This document shows, piece by piece, positions 26,052-35,191 of a stretch of DNA of 64,000 nt. Position 1 is the stretch's first letter. Every line of letters begins with the position of its first letter. A program made the translations under genes and the position numbers. Origin of the DNA: Pseudomonas sp. ADAK13 (lineage in GTDB: Bacteria; Pseudomonadota; Gammaproteobacteria; Pseudomonadales; Pseudomonadaceae); the NCBI RefSeq assembly GCF_012935715.1, contig NZ_CP052860.1, positions 3,720,001-3,784,000 on the forward strand, read 5' to 3'. The notes below the pieces were generated by a model. That model saw only the letters and a list, made by a program, of their open reading frames with translations, searched no databases and was not told the origin of the DNA.

Positions 26052-26633
26052 ATGCTAACCCAGGAAGAGGATCAGCAGCTGGTCGAGCGCGTTCAACGCG
26101 GCGACAAGCGGGCATTTGATCTGCTAGTGCTGAAATACCAGCACAAAATTCTCGGGTTGATCGTGCGGTTTGTGCACGACACCCATGAAGCGCAGGACGT
26201 TGCACAGGAAGCCTTTATCAAGGCGTACCGTGCACTCGGTAATTTCCGCGGTGATAGTGCGTTTTACACGTGGCTTTACCGCATCGCCATCAACACGGCG
26301 AAGAACTATCTGGTTTCTCGCGGTCGCCGCCCACCGGATAGTGATGTTAGTTCGGAAGATGCTGAATTTTATGATGGTGATCACGGCCTCAAGGATCTCG
26401 AGTCGCCGGAGCGTGCATTGCTGCGCGACGAGATCGAGGGAACCGTCCATCGAACAATTCAGCAACTACCAGAAGATTTACGTACGGCGTTAACTTTACG
26501 TGAATTCGATGGTCTGAGTTACGAGGACATTGCGGCCGTCATGCAATGTCCGGTGGGTACCGTACGTTCCCGGATTTTCCGGGCTCGGGAAGCCATCGAT
26601 AAAGCCCTGCAGCCGTTGTTGCAGGAAAACTGA
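26052..26633 (+). CDS. algU: ECF sigma factor AlgU (RpoE/sigma-22)
   Basis: This 193-residue sigma factor begins MLTQEEDQQLVERVQRGDKR, essentially the AlgU N-terminus. It has region 2 (DVAQEAFIKAYRALGNFRG) and region 4 (LPEDLRTALTLREFDGLSYE). It directs envelope stress and alginate genes and is held by MucA. GAGGAG lies six bases before the ATG at 26052; a GTG six bases earlier is less likely. Two AlgU-type promoters lie upstream. Confidence 0.98.
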   Translation: MLTQEEDQQLVERVQRGDKRAFDLLVLKYQHKILGLIVRFVHDTHEAQDVAQEAFIKAYRALGNFRGDSAFYTWLYRIAINTAKNYLVSRGRRPPDSDVSSEDAEFYDGDHGLKDLESPERALLRDEIEGTVHRTIQQLPEDLRTALTLREFDGLSYEDIAAVMQCPVGTVRSRIFRAREAIDKALQPLLQEN

Positions 26634-26664
26634 GACAGCGGCGACAGCCAAGAGAGGAACCGCC

Positions 26665-27252
26665 ATGAGTCGTGATGCCCTGCAGGAATCGCTGTCCGCA
26701 GTGATGGATAACGAAGCGGATGAACTGGAACTTCGTCGAGTGCTTAATGCATTTGATGACGCCGAAACCCGTGATACCTGGTCTCGTTACCAAGTCGCTC
26801 GGGCGGTGATGCACAAGGATCTTCTAATCCCTCGTCTGGATATTGCTGCGGCCGTTTCTGCTGCGCTGGCTGATGAAGCCGTTCCGGCAAAAGCTGCTCG
26901 CGGTCCTTGGCGTAGCCTGGGTCGTTTGGCAGTCGCTGCATCGGTGACCGTCGCTGTGTTGGCAGGTGTTCGCCTGTACAACCAGGACGAAATCGCCGGT
27001 GCCGAACTGGCCCAACAAACCCAGCAACCGGTCATGGCCGGTCCGCAGGTCAAGGGTCCAGCCGTACTGGCCGGCTACAAGGAAAGCTCTGATACCACCG
27101 GGCCTATGGCCAACGGTGTACTTCAAGGGCAATCCGGCTGGCAGGACCAGCGTCTTCCAGGCTACCTGCGCCAACACGCACAGGAATCTGCCTTGAAGGG
27201 CACTGAAAGCGCTCTGCCATACGCTCGCGCTGCAAGCCTGGAAAACCGCTAG
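26665..27252 (+). CDS. mucA: Anti-sigma factor MucA
   Basis: This 195-residue inner membrane protein has a cytoplasmic AlgU-binding domain (residues 1-78; MSRDALQESLSAVMDNEADE), one membrane segment at about 84-104 and a periplasmic tail. Regulated proteolysis of MucA frees AlgU. The frame is intact, with no mucoidy-type truncation. AGAGAGGAA precedes the ATG at 26665, 31 bases after algU. Confidence 0.97.
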   Translation: MSRDALQESLSAVMDNEADELELRRVLNAFDDAETRDTWSRYQVARAVMHKDLLIPRLDIAAAVSAALADEAVPAKAARGPWRSLGRLAVAASVTVAVLAGVRLYNQDEIAGAELAQQTQQPVMAGPQVKGPAVLAGYKESSDTTGPMANGVLQGQSGWQDQRLPGYLRQHAQESALKGTESALPYARAASLENR

Positions 27253-27268
27253 ACCGCCAAGGAGCTTT

Positions 27269-28225
27269 ATGCGCGCCATACCGCTCCTTGCGTTGTTGCT
27301 CAGTGGCTGGTTTGCAGTCCCCGCCCATGCCGACGAAGCCCAAGACTGGCTTACGCGTCTTGGGCGGGCAGAGCAGCAACAAAGCTTTCAGGGCACCTTC
27401 ATCTACGAGCGTAACGGTAGTTTTTCTACCCATGACATCTGGCATCGCGTCCAGAATGGTCAGGTCCGTGAGCGGCTTTTGCAGCTCGATGGTTCTGCCC
27501 AGGAAGTCCTGCGCGTTGATGGCCGTACCCAATGCGTGAGTGGCACGCTGGTTGCCGGACTTGGGGGCTCCCCCGATTCTCCTTCACGCACCCTTGATCC
27601 GCAAAAACTTAAAGCCTTCTACGAGCTTGCCGTTATCGGCAAATCGCGCGTGGCGGGTAGAAATGCGGTGATCGTCTCTGTGACTCCCCGGGATCAATAC
27701 CGTTATGGCTTTGAGCTGCACCTGGACCGCGAAACCGCGCTGCCACTGAAGTCGTTATTGCTTAACGACCAGGGCCAGTTGCTGGAGCGATTCCAGTTCA
27801 CCCGGCTCAATACGTCGATGCCTGATGATCGTGACCTGCAGCCCAGTGGCGAATGTACGCCTGTGGCTGTAACCAGCGCCAAGGCCCCGGAGGTCGAAGT
27901 TCCTCAGGATTGGCGCCTCGATTGGCTGCCGCCAGGCTTCCAGTTGGTCAACAGCAGCGCCCATAAAGATTCCCACACCAAGGTAATCGTCAGCAGTTTG
28001 ATGTATGACGATGGCCTGGCACGTTTCTCAGTGTTTTTGGAGCCGCTCAACGGTGCGACCGTGACCGAGACTCGAACCCAGCTGGGCCCGACCGTCGCTG
28101 TATCACGGCGTCTCAATACCCTGGAAGGCGAGGTGATGGTGACTGTGGTCGGCGAAGTCCCGATTGGCACCGCCGAACGGATTGCGCTGTCTGTACGCAG
28201 CGGCACCACGCCCGCCAAGCCGTGA
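27269..28225 (+). CDS. mucB: Periplasmic regulator MucB
   Basis: This 318-residue protein has a signal peptide (cleavage after AHA, about residue 21) and the MucB/RseB two-domain structure: a lipid-binding domain (FQGTFIYERNGSFSTHDIWHRV) and a C-terminal domain starting near VPQDWRLDWLPPGFQ. It binds the periplasmic tail of MucA and shields it from cleavage. It begins 16 bases after mucA. No mucC follows, unlike in P. aeruginosa. Confidence 0.96.
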   Translation: MRAIPLLALLLSGWFAVPAHADEAQDWLTRLGRAEQQQSFQGTFIYERNGSFSTHDIWHRVQNGQVRERLLQLDGSAQEVLRVDGRTQCVSGTLVAGLGGSPDSPSRTLDPQKLKAFYELAVIGKSRVAGRNAVIVSVTPRDQYRYGFELHLDRETALPLKSLLLNDQGQLLERFQFTRLNTSMPDDRDLQPSGECTPVAVTSAKAPEVEVPQDWRLDWLPPGFQLVNSSAHKDSHTKVIVSSLMYDDGLARFSVFLEPLNGATVTETRTQLGPTVAVSRRLNTLEGEVMVTVVGEVPIGTAERIALSVRSGTTPAKP

Positions 28226-28380
28226 GTTGTTAATCCTATGTTCATCCTGATATTTCAATGTTGCGCAGGAGAAGGTCGATGCCTGCCTCTGTCGAGAGCA
28301 TGAAATGTCTGGATCATTTTTTTCACTTGCTAAAATCCCCTATGTTTTTTATAGGTCAGTGCCTGCCGGCCCTGGCCTTG

Positions 28381-28399
28381 TTTTGTTCGCGGAACAAAA
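28381..28399. promoter_or_regulatory. Perfect inverted repeat between mucB and mucD
   Basis: TTTTGTTC-GCG-GAACAAAA is a perfect 8-3-8 palindrome in the 245-base gap where mucC would be expected. It lies 72 bases upstream of the mucD ATG. It has no U-tract of the terminator type and could be an operator of a separate mucD promoter. A nearby CCTAT-N7-ATAGG stem at 28340-28356 is weaker. Confidence 0.4.
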
Positions 28400-28470
28400 A
28401 TGTCGGTCGCAGTTTTTTCGGCGTTTATTGAACCCTGTCGCTCAACCCTGCTCGTCGTAACGGGAGCTGT

Positions 28471-29910
28471 ATGTCGATACCACGTTTGAAGTCTTACCTA
28501 TCCATAGTCGCCACGGTGCTGGTGCTGGGTCAGGCCGTTACCGCGCAAGCGGCCGAGCTGCCTGACTTCACCCAACTGGTGGAGCAGGCGTCGCCTGCCG
28601 TGGTGAACATCAGTACTACGCAGAAGCTGCCGGATCGCAAAGTTTCCAACCAGCAGATGCCCGACCTGGAAGGCCTGCCGCCGATGCTGCGGGAGTTCTT
28701 CGAGCGTGGCATGCCCCAGCCGCGTACGCCGCGTGGCGGTGGTGGTGGCCAGCGCGAGGCCCAGTCCCTGGGTTCGGGTTTCATCATCTCGCCTGACGGC
28801 TACATCCTGACCAACAACCACGTGATTGCCGACGCTGACGAGATTCTTGTGCGCCTGGCTGACCGCAGCGAGCTGAAAGCCAAGCTGGTGGGCACCGACC
28901 CACGTTCTGACGTGGCCCTGCTGAAAATCGAAGGCAAGGACCTGCCGGTGCTCAAGCTGGGCAAATCCCAGGACCTGAAAGCCGGGCAATGGGTAGTCGC
29001 CATCGGTTCGCCGTTTGGTTTTGACCATACCGTGACCCAAGGCATCGTCAGCGCCATCGGTCGCAGCCTGCCAAACGAAAACTACGTACCGTTCATCCAG
29101 ACCGACGTGCCGATCAACCCGGGTAACTCCGGTGGCCCTCTGTTCAACCTGGCGGGCGAAGTGGTCGGCATCAACTCGCAGATCTACACCCGTTCCGGTG
29201 GTTTCATGGGCGTGTCCTTTGCGATCCCAATCGACGTGGCCATGGACGTTTCCAACCAGCTGAAAACCGGTGGCAAAGTCAGCCGCGGCTGGCTGGGTGT
29301 GGTGATCCAGGAAGTTAACAAGGACCTGGCTGAATCCTTCGGTCTCGACAAGCCGGCCGGTGCCCTGGTCGCACAGATTCAGGACGATGGCCCGGCTGCC
29401 AAAGGCGGCTTGCAAGTCGGTGACGTGATTCTGAGCATGAACGGCCAGCCGATCGTCATGTCTGCAGACTTGCCGCACCTGGTGGGCGCGCTCAAGGCCG
29501 GCAGCAAGGCCAAGCTGGAAGTGATTCGCGACGGCAAGCGCCAGAACGTTGAGCTGACCGTTGGTGCGATCCCGGAAGAAGGCGCGGCGCTTGATGCGCT
29601 GGGTAACAGCAAGCCGGGTGCAGAGCGCAGCAGCAACCGCCTGGGCATCGCCGTGGTCGAGTTGACCGATGAGCAGAAGAAAAGCTTCGACCTCAAGAGT
29701 GGCGTAGTGATCAAGGAAGTCCAGGACGGTCCTGCCTCCCTGATCGGCCTGCAGCCGGGTGATGTCATTACTCACCTGAACAACCAGGCTATCAACTCCA
29801 CCAAAGAGTTCACCGACATCGCCAAGGCGCTGCCGAAGAACCGCTCGGTGTCGATGCGCGTCCTGCGTCAGGGGCGCGCCAGCTTCATTACCTTCAAACT
29901 GGCCGAGTAA
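28471..29910 (+). CDS. mucD: Periplasmic serine protease MucD (DegP/HtrA class)
   Basis: This 479-residue protease-chaperone has a signal peptide (cleavage after AQA, about 28), a trypsin-like domain with His117 (NNHVIA), Asp147 (RSDVALLK) and Ser220 (NPGNSGGPL), and two PDZ domains (about 270-370 and 385-475). It degrades misfolded envelope proteins and keeps the AlgU pathway quiet. GGGAG precedes the ATG. The gene is followed by a strong terminator. Confidence 0.97.
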   Translation: MSIPRLKSYLSIVATVLVLGQAVTAQAAELPDFTQLVEQASPAVVNISTTQKLPDRKVSNQQMPDLEGLPPMLREFFERGMPQPRTPRGGGGGQREAQSLGSGFIISPDGYILTNNHVIADADEILVRLADRSELKAKLVGTDPRSDVALLKIEGKDLPVLKLGKSQDLKAGQWVVAIGSPFGFDHTVTQGIVSAIGRSLPNENYVPFIQTDVPINPGNSGGPLFNLAGEVVGINSQIYTRSGGFMGVSFAIPIDVAMDVSNQLKTGGKVSRGWLGVVIQEVNKDLAESFGLDKPAGALVAQIQDDGPAAKGGLQVGDVILSMNGQPIVMSADLPHLVGALKAGSKAKLEVIRDGKRQNVELTVGAIPEEGAALDALGNSKPGAERSSNRLGIAVVELTDEQKKSFDLKSGVVIKEVQDGPASLIGLQPGDVITHLNNQAINSTKEFTDIAKALPKNRSVSMRVLRQGRASFITFKLAE

Positions 29911-29923
29911 TCCGCTAGTCCAA

Positions 29924-29965
29924 TAAAAAGCCCCGCTCTCGATGCACGAGAGCGGGGCTTTTTTG
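29924..29965. terminator. Bidirectional terminator between mucD and bepA
   Basis: AAGCCCCGCTCTCG and CGAGAGCGGGGCTT form a perfect 14-bp stem around the loop ATGCA. A-rich sequence precedes it and T-rich sequence follows, so it can end transcripts from both converging genes. Confidence 0.92.
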
Positions 29966-29977
29966 TGGCTGTAAGGT

Positions 29978-31411
29978 TTAGCCCATCATGTCTTTGATCA
30001 TGCGTTCCTGATCGATCAGTTCACGTTGGCGTGCATCGATACGTGACGAAAGCGGGAAGTTGCTGCCAGCGCGACGCTTGGCGAAGTCCAGTTGTTGAAT
30101 AGCCTGCTTGAAGTCCCCTACCAGCGCGAAGTACTCGGCGCGGGCCTGATGCAGGCCGATGATATTGCCCGACAACCCCCGGGTTTCCGCGACCTGATAC
30201 CAGACGTCCGGATCGTCGGTGCGTGATTTAAGCAGGCCTTCGAGGGCTTTTTCCGCGTCAGCGGTGCGGCTTTGCTTGAGCAGCAGATCCACCCGAACCT
30301 GATTCAGCGGGTAGTTGCCTGGATATTGCGTCAACATCCGGTCCGTACGCTGCTGGGCATCCGGCAGGCGATTGTTGCTCATGTCCAACTCGATCTGCGC
30401 CAGGTTGTAGGTGATGTCGTTGGGCGCCTTGGCCAGCAGCGGCTTCAGGTTTTCCCGGGCCAGGTTGAATTGCGCACCTTTGATCTGGGCGATGGCGAGG
30501 CCATAACGCGCCACATCGTTTTTCGGGTTTTCATCCAGCTGAGCCTGGAAGCGTTTGGCTGCCAGGCCCGGAGTGTCTTCGTAATACAACTGCACACGAG
30601 CGCGGATCAGTTGGTAGCGCAGGCTGTCCTCAATACCGCCCGGCTTGGCTTGCTCCGCGCGGTTGCGGGTGTCTGCGATCCGCGATTCGGTGACCGGGTG
30701 AGTCAGCAGGAATTCTGGCGGCTTGGCGTCAAAGCGGTACTGGCGCATCAAGCGCTCAAACATGGTCGGCATGGAGCGCGGGTCGTAGCCGGCCTTCTCC
30801 AGGTTGAGGATGCCGATACGGTCAGCCTCTTGCTCGTTTTGCCGGGAAAAGCGACGTTGTTCCTGGATGGCGGCGGCCTGGCTGCCGGCAATCGCGGCAA
30901 TGCCCGCATCGCCTGCACCCGCGGCAGCGGCAATGATGCCGCCGAGCAGCGCAGCCATCATCGGGATTTGCATGCGTTGCTGCGCTTCCACGCCCCGGGC
31001 GAAGTGGCGTTGGGACAAGTGAGCCAGTTCGTGAGCCAGCACAGAGGCATATTCGCCTTCGGTCTGGGCATTGAGAAACAGGCCGCCGTTGACCCCGACG
31101 ATGCCGCCTGGTGCGGCAAACGCGTTGAGTTGCGGGCTGTTGATCAGAATGAATTCCAGGCGCCGGTCATTGACCTGGCTGGTCTCCACCAGTTTGTAAA
31201 CGCTGGTTTCGACGTAATCCTTGAGTTGCGGGTCGTTGAGTTGCGAGACCTGGCCACGCAGGTAGGCGAGCCATGCCCGACCCAAATCGTATTCCTGTTT
31301 TGGCGAGACAATGGCAGAACTGGCGTCGCCAAGTGACGGCAGGTCGTCGGCGAAGCCTGGAGAGGCAAGCAGGCAAGCCAGCGTCAGCAGGGTAGGGCGC
31401 AAAAAAGTCAT
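29978..31411 (-). CDS. bepA: M48 metalloprotease with TPR tail (BepA-like)
   Basis: This 477-residue periplasmic protein has a signal peptide (cleavage after GFA, residue 21), the zinc motif HELAH (127-131) with a further Glu ligand in EQEADRIG, and a C-terminal TPR region. This is the BepA/YfgC layout; BepA assists LptD assembly and BAM quality control in the outer membrane. The ATG at 31411 gives a proper signal peptide; a TTG two codons earlier is unlikely. It converges with mucD. Confidence 0.92.
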   Translation of the reverse strand: MTFLRPTLLTLACLLASPGFADDLPSLGDASSAIVSPKQEYDLGRAWLAYLRGQVSQLNDPQLKDYVETSVYKLVETSQVNDRRLEFILINSPQLNAFAAPGGIVGVNGGLFLNAQTEGEYASVLAHELAHLSQRHFARGVEAQQRMQIPMMAALLGGIIAAAAGAGDAGIAAIAGSQAAAIQEQRRFSRQNEQEADRIGILNLEKAGYDPRSMPTMFERLMRQYRFDAKPPEFLLTHPVTESRIADTRNRAEQAKPGGIEDSLRYQLIRARVQLYYEDTPGLAAKRFQAQLDENPKNDVARYGLAIAQIKGAQFNLARENLKPLLAKAPNDITYNLAQIELDMSNNRLPDAQQRTDRMLTQYPGNYPLNQVRVDLLLKQSRTADAEKALEGLLKSRTDDPDVWYQVAETRGLSGNIIGLHQARAEYFALVGDFKQAIQQLDFAKRRAGSNFPLSSRIDARQRELIDQERMIKDMMG

Positions 31412-31506
31412 GCACAAAGCCTTTCGACAAAGAGCTTACTGTAGCCGGACACTGAGCTTCGGACCAGATATTCTAAGCGCCCCCGACGCCCACCCGGAGC
31501 AAAACC

Positions 31507-31746
31507 ATGACCGACGCTGTAGCCTTCGATGCCGAACTGGATGCCAGTGGCCTTAACTGTCCGCTGCCCTTGCTCAAGGCCAAGCTGGAACTCAACCGGC
31601 TGGCCAGCGGCGCGGTGCTCAAGGTGATCGCCACAGACGCGGGTTCCCAGCGGGATTTCCGTACATTTGCCAAGCTGGCCGGCCACACCCTGTTGCATGA
31701 AGAAGACGAAGCGGGCGTCTATCGTTACTGGTTGCGCAAGGCCTGA
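31507..31746 (+). CDS. TusA-family sulfurtransferase-like protein
   Basis: This 79-residue protein has the SirA/TusA fold signature LDASGLNCPLPLLKAK, with the active Cys at about residue 18. TusA relays sulfur to tRNA thiolation and molybdenum cofactor pathways; several paralogues exist in pseudomonads, and this one is not certain to be TusA itself. GGAG precedes the ATG. It is followed 40 bases later by the AI-2E family permease gene and is likely in the same transcript. Confidence 0.85.
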   Translation: MTDAVAFDAELDASGLNCPLPLLKAKLELNRLASGAVLKVIATDAGSQRDFRTFAKLAGHTLLHEEDEAGVYRYWLRKA

Positions 31747-31786
31747 ATCGCTTGAATGTGCTGTCCTTATCGCCTGAGGTTTATTG

Positions 31787-32857
31787 ATGTTCAAAGTGTT
31801 ACGTGACTGGATTCAGCGCTACTTCTCCGACGAAGAAGCCGTGGTGCTGGCCGTCCTGCTGTTTCTCGCCTTTACGGCCGTGCTCACCTTGGGCGGCATG
31901 TTGGCGCCAGTACTGGCGGGGATGGTGCTGGCGTACCTGATGCAAGGCCTGGTCTCCATTCTGGAGCGCCTGCGCTTGCCAGGTGGGGCAGCGGTGGGCC
32001 TGGTGTTTGCCTTGTTCATGGGGCTGTTACTGGTGTTTATCGTGATCGTGGTGCCTTTGTTGTGGCATCAGTTGATCACCTTGTTCAACGAGCTGCCGGG
32101 CATGCTCGTCAAGTGGCAGTCGCTGCTCTTGCTGTTGCCCGAGCGCTATCCGCACCTGGTGTCGGACGAGCAGGTATTGCAGGCGATTGAAGTGGCGCGC
32201 GGCGAAATCGGAAAGTTTGGACAATGGGCGCTGACCTTTTCCCTTTCGAGCTTGCCACTGTTGGTCAACATCATGATCTACCTGGTGTTGGTGCCGATCC
32301 TGGTGTTTTTCTTCCTCAAGGACCGCGAGATGATCGGTCGTTGGGTGCGCGGCTACCTGCCGCGTGAACGGGCGTTGATTACCCGGGTCGCCGAGGAAAT
32401 GAACCGGCAGATTGCCAACTACATCCGTGGCAAGGTCATCGAGATCTTCATCTGCGGTGGGGTCACCTACATCGGCTTTGTCGCACTGGGGCTGAACTAT
32501 GCAGCCCTGCTGGCGCTGCTGGTCGGCGTTTCAGTGGTGGTGCCCTATGTTGGCGCGGTGGTGGTGACGGTGCCGGTGATGCTGATCGCGCTGTTCCAGT
32601 GGGGCTGGAGTGATCAGTTCATCTACCTCATGGCGGTGTACGGCATTATCCAGGTGCTGGATGGCAACGTGCTGGTGCCATTGCTGTTCTCCGAGGCGGT
32701 GAACCTGCATCCGGTGGCGATCATCTGTGCGGTGTTGTTGTTTGGCGGGTTGTGGGGCTTCTGGGGGGTATTCTTTGCGATTCCCCTGGCGACGCTGTTC
32801 AAGGCGGTGCTGGATGCCTGGCCGCGGCAGGAGCCTGTTGTAGCGCCATTACTCTGA
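31787..32857 (+). CDS. AI-2E family transporter (PerM-like)
   Basis: This 356-residue membrane protein has about seven to eight hydrophobic segments and the family core IANYIRGKVIEIFICGGVTYIG, followed by the C-terminal VVVPYVGAVVV and GNVLVPLLFSEAVNLHP blocks. The family includes TqsA and PerM; substrates range from quorum signal to ions, so none is assigned. The start is the ATG at 31787, with GAGG 8 bases upstream; a TTG just before it is ignored. Confidence 0.9.
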   Translation: MFKVLRDWIQRYFSDEEAVVLAVLLFLAFTAVLTLGGMLAPVLAGMVLAYLMQGLVSILERLRLPGGAAVGLVFALFMGLLLVFIVIVVPLLWHQLITLFNELPGMLVKWQSLLLLLPERYPHLVSDEQVLQAIEVARGEIGKFGQWALTFSLSSLPLLVNIMIYLVLVPILVFFFLKDREMIGRWVRGYLPRERALITRVAEEMNRQIANYIRGKVIEIFICGGVTYIGFVALGLNYAALLALLVGVSVVVPYVGAVVVTVPVMLIALFQWGWSDQFIYLMAVYGIIQVLDGNVLVPLLFSEAVNLHPVAIICAVLLFGGLWGFWGVFFAIPLATLFKAVLDAWPRQEPVVAPLL

Positions 32858-32881
32858 TAGTTGTGGTGCCGGTGCAGGGCT

Positions 32882-32966
32882 CATCGCGGGCAAGCCCGGC
32901 TCCCACATTGACTGAGTTGTGATGTCGAACAACGATCACATGTGGGAGCTGGCTTGCCTGCGATAG
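32882..32966. repeat. REPIN between AI-2E transporter and bcp
   Basis: The arms CATCGCGGGCAAGCCCGGCT (ending CCCACA at 32907) and TGTGGGAGCTGGCTTGCCTG (from 32941) are inverted REPs around a 33-base spacer. It sits between the two convergent genes and may serve as a transcript end. Confidence 0.9.
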
Positions 32967-32989
32967 CTATTCCAACGCCAGCAAGTGAA

Positions 32990-33463
32990 TCAAGCTTTGT
33001 TCAGCGCTTGCGCCGCTGCTAATACAGCGTCCACATGGCCGGGCACTTTCACACCACGCCATTCCTGGCGCAGCACGCCATCCTTGTCGATCAGGAAGGT
33101 GCTGCGATCAACGCCCAGGTATTCCTTGCCATACAGCTTCTTCAGCTTGATCACATCAAACAGCTGGCAAACCGCTTCGTCCTTGTCGCTGATCAGCTCA
33201 AAGGGGAATGCCTGCTTGGCCTTGAAGTTCTCGTGGGACTTCACGCTGTCCCGGGACACGCCAAACACCACGGTGTTGGCGGCCTCGAACGCTGCGTGCT
33301 GGTCACGAAAGCCCTGGCCTTCGGTGGTGCAGCCCGGGGTGCTGTCTTTCGGGTAGAAGTAGATCACCACTTGCTTGCCCTTGAGCCCGGCGAGGCTGAA
33401 GGTCTGCCCGCTGGTGGCCTGGGCTTCGAAGTCGGCTACCGGTTTGTCGATGACTACTGCCAT
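32990..33463 (-). CDS. bcp: Thiol peroxidase of the BCP/PrxQ type
   Basis: This 157-residue peroxiredoxin reduces hydroperoxides. The peroxidatic Cys is in DSTPGCTTEGQGFRD at about residue 45, the usual PxxxTxxC motif. The BCP subgroup often has a resolving Cys five residues later; here that position is Gly-type sequence, so it may be a one-Cys form. It lies 10 bases after gcvR in the same direction. Confidence 0.94.
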   Translation of the reverse strand: MAVVIDKPVADFEAQATSGQTFSLAGLKGKQVVIYFYPKDSTPGCTTEGQGFRDQHAAFEAANTVVFGVSRDSVKSHENFKAKQAFPFELISDKDEAVCQLFDVIKLKKLYGKEYLGVDRSTFLIDKDGVLRQEWRGVKVPGHVDAVLAAAQALNKA

Positions 33464-33473
33464 GAAAACTTCC

Positions 33474-34034
33474 TTACATTGGGTTCTGTGGGCGCCATGG
33501 CTCGATCAGTGCGTCGAGGTTCAGGGCATCGGCGAAATCCAGGAACTGGTCGCGCAGCCAACTGATCTGCACGCCGGCCGGCAAGGTCACGGTAAAGGTG
33601 GCGTTGAGCATGGTGCCGCCGGTCTGCGGGGCCTGATAGGTGTCGCAGGTCAGGTTTTCCAGTTCGACGTTGTGGTCGATAAAGAACTGGCACAGCTCGT
33701 TGACGATGTCCGAGCGGTAGGCCGAGCTGACATAGGCAACGTAGGGCAGGGCCTGAGGACGGTTCTCCAGGGCCGCACTGCGCACCACGTTGACCGTGAA
33801 GTCATGCTTCTTGGCCAAGCCCGGCAAGCCGGTCTCGAGGCGGGCCAGGGCATCCCAGGTTCCGGAAATCTGCAGGACCAGCGCGCTGCACTCGCCATGG
33901 CGGGTCAGGCGGGAGGTCACGACGGCGCAGCGGTTTTCATGGCTGGCGCGGCACAGGACGTTAGTCAGCTCCATGGGGTTGGCGCCAAGGGCACTGATGA
34001 CAAGGAATTGTTCGCGGACTGTGGGGGTGGACAT
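33474..34034 (-). CDS. gcvR: Glycine cleavage system transcriptional repressor-like ACT protein
   Basis: This 186-residue protein has two ACT-like halves: REQFLVISALGANPMELTNVL at the start and YVAYVSSAYRSDIVNELCQFF in the middle. This matches GcvR, which binds GcvA in E. coli. In Pseudomonas the gene usually sits between dapA and bcp as here, but whether it controls glycine cleavage is inferred. It is divergent from dapA. Confidence 0.88.
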   Translation of the reverse strand: MSTPTVREQFLVISALGANPMELTNVLCRASHENRCAVVTSRLTRHGECSALVLQISGTWDALARLETGLPGLAKKHDFTVNVVRSAALENRPQALPYVAYVSSAYRSDIVNELCQFFIDHNVELENLTCDTYQAPQTGGTMLNATFTVTLPAGVQISWLRDQFLDFADALNLDALIEPWRPQNPM

Positions 34035-34295
34035 GCAGCCTTCCTAAAGCGATGAGCGGTCGATACGATGAAAGCGGTATCAATCAAAGGATGAAGGGTA
34101 GCGAAAACCATCGCCAAGGGCTAGGAGGTGGCGTTTTCATTACGTAATCAGCTTCATCAAACCCTGCTTTGGCCCAATGATGGCGTTGCTGCGAACTAAG
34201 TTGATCCAGAACGCATCCTCAGACGGTACTTCGCTTGTACAAGCATCTTGGCGCCAGTACCATTACCGCTCTCTTTTTCCGGCAGGAGCGGTTGC

Positions 34296-35174
34296 ATGAT
34301 TGCGGGCAGTATGGTGGCACTGGTCACACCCATGGATGCACAAGGTAATCTCGACTGGGACAGCCTGGGCAAACTGGTGGACTTCCACCTGCAAGAGGGC
34401 ACCAACGCCATCGTGGCGGTCGGCACCACAGGTGAATCGGCCACGCTTGATGTGGAAGAACACATCGAAGTGATCGAGTTCGTGGTCAAGCGCGTTGCAG
34501 GGCGTATCGCTGTGATCGCCGGCACGGGCGCCAATTCGACCCGCGAAGCGATCGAATTGACCCGCAACGCCAAGAAAGCCGGCGCCGACGCCTGCCTGCT
34601 GGTGACGCCGTACTACAACAAGCCGACCCAGGAAGGCCTGTACCTGCACTTCCGCGCCATTGCCGAAGCGGTCGACATCCCGCAGATCCTCTACAACGTA
34701 CCCGGTCGCACCGCCTGCGACATGAAAGCCGAGACCGTGATCCGCCTGTCCACCGTACCGAACATCATTGGTATCAAGGAAGCCACCGGTGACCTGCAAC
34801 GCGCCAAGGACATCCTGGCCGGCGTCAGCAGCGACTTCCTGGTGTATTCCGGTGACGACGCCACTGCTGTCGAACTGATCCTGCTGGGCGGCAAAGGCAA
34901 CATCTCGGTGACTGCCAACGTCGCACCGCGCGCCATGAGCGAGCTGTGTGCCGCTGCCATTGCCGGTGATGCGGTCAAGGCCCGGGCGATCCACGAGCAA
35001 TTGGCACCGCTCAACAAAACCCTGTTTATCGAATCCAACCCTATCCCCGTGAAATGGGCGCTGCATGAGATGGGCCTGATGCCGGACGGTATCCGTCTGC
35101 CGCTCACCTGGCTCAGCGAAGCCTGTCACGAACCGCTGCGACAGGCCCTGCGCCAGTCCGGCGTCCTGGTTTAA
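34296..35174 (+). CDS. dapA: 4-hydroxy-tetrahydrodipicolinate synthase
   Basis: This 292-residue enzyme condenses pyruvate with aspartate semialdehyde in lysine and cell-wall synthesis. The Schiff-base Lys161 is in IGIKEATGD, Tyr133 in LYNVPGRT, and the GTTGES loop is at 43-48. AGGAG precedes the ATG at 34296. It heads a row of genes with bamC, an MBL protein and purC. The 260-base gap upstream holds the divergent dapA and gcvR promoters. Confidence 0.97.
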   Translation: MIAGSMVALVTPMDAQGNLDWDSLGKLVDFHLQEGTNAIVAVGTTGESATLDVEEHIEVIEFVVKRVAGRIAVIAGTGANSTREAIELTRNAKKAGADACLLVTPYYNKPTQEGLYLHFRAIAEAVDIPQILYNVPGRTACDMKAETVIRLSTVPNIIGIKEATGDLQRAKDILAGVSSDFLVYSGDDATAVELILLGGKGNISVTANVAPRAMSELCAAAIAGDAVKARAIHEQLAPLNKTLFIESNPIPVKWALHEMGLMPDGIRLPLTWLSEACHEPLRQALRQSGVLV

Positions 35175-35191
35175 TTGAGGAAGCACTACGC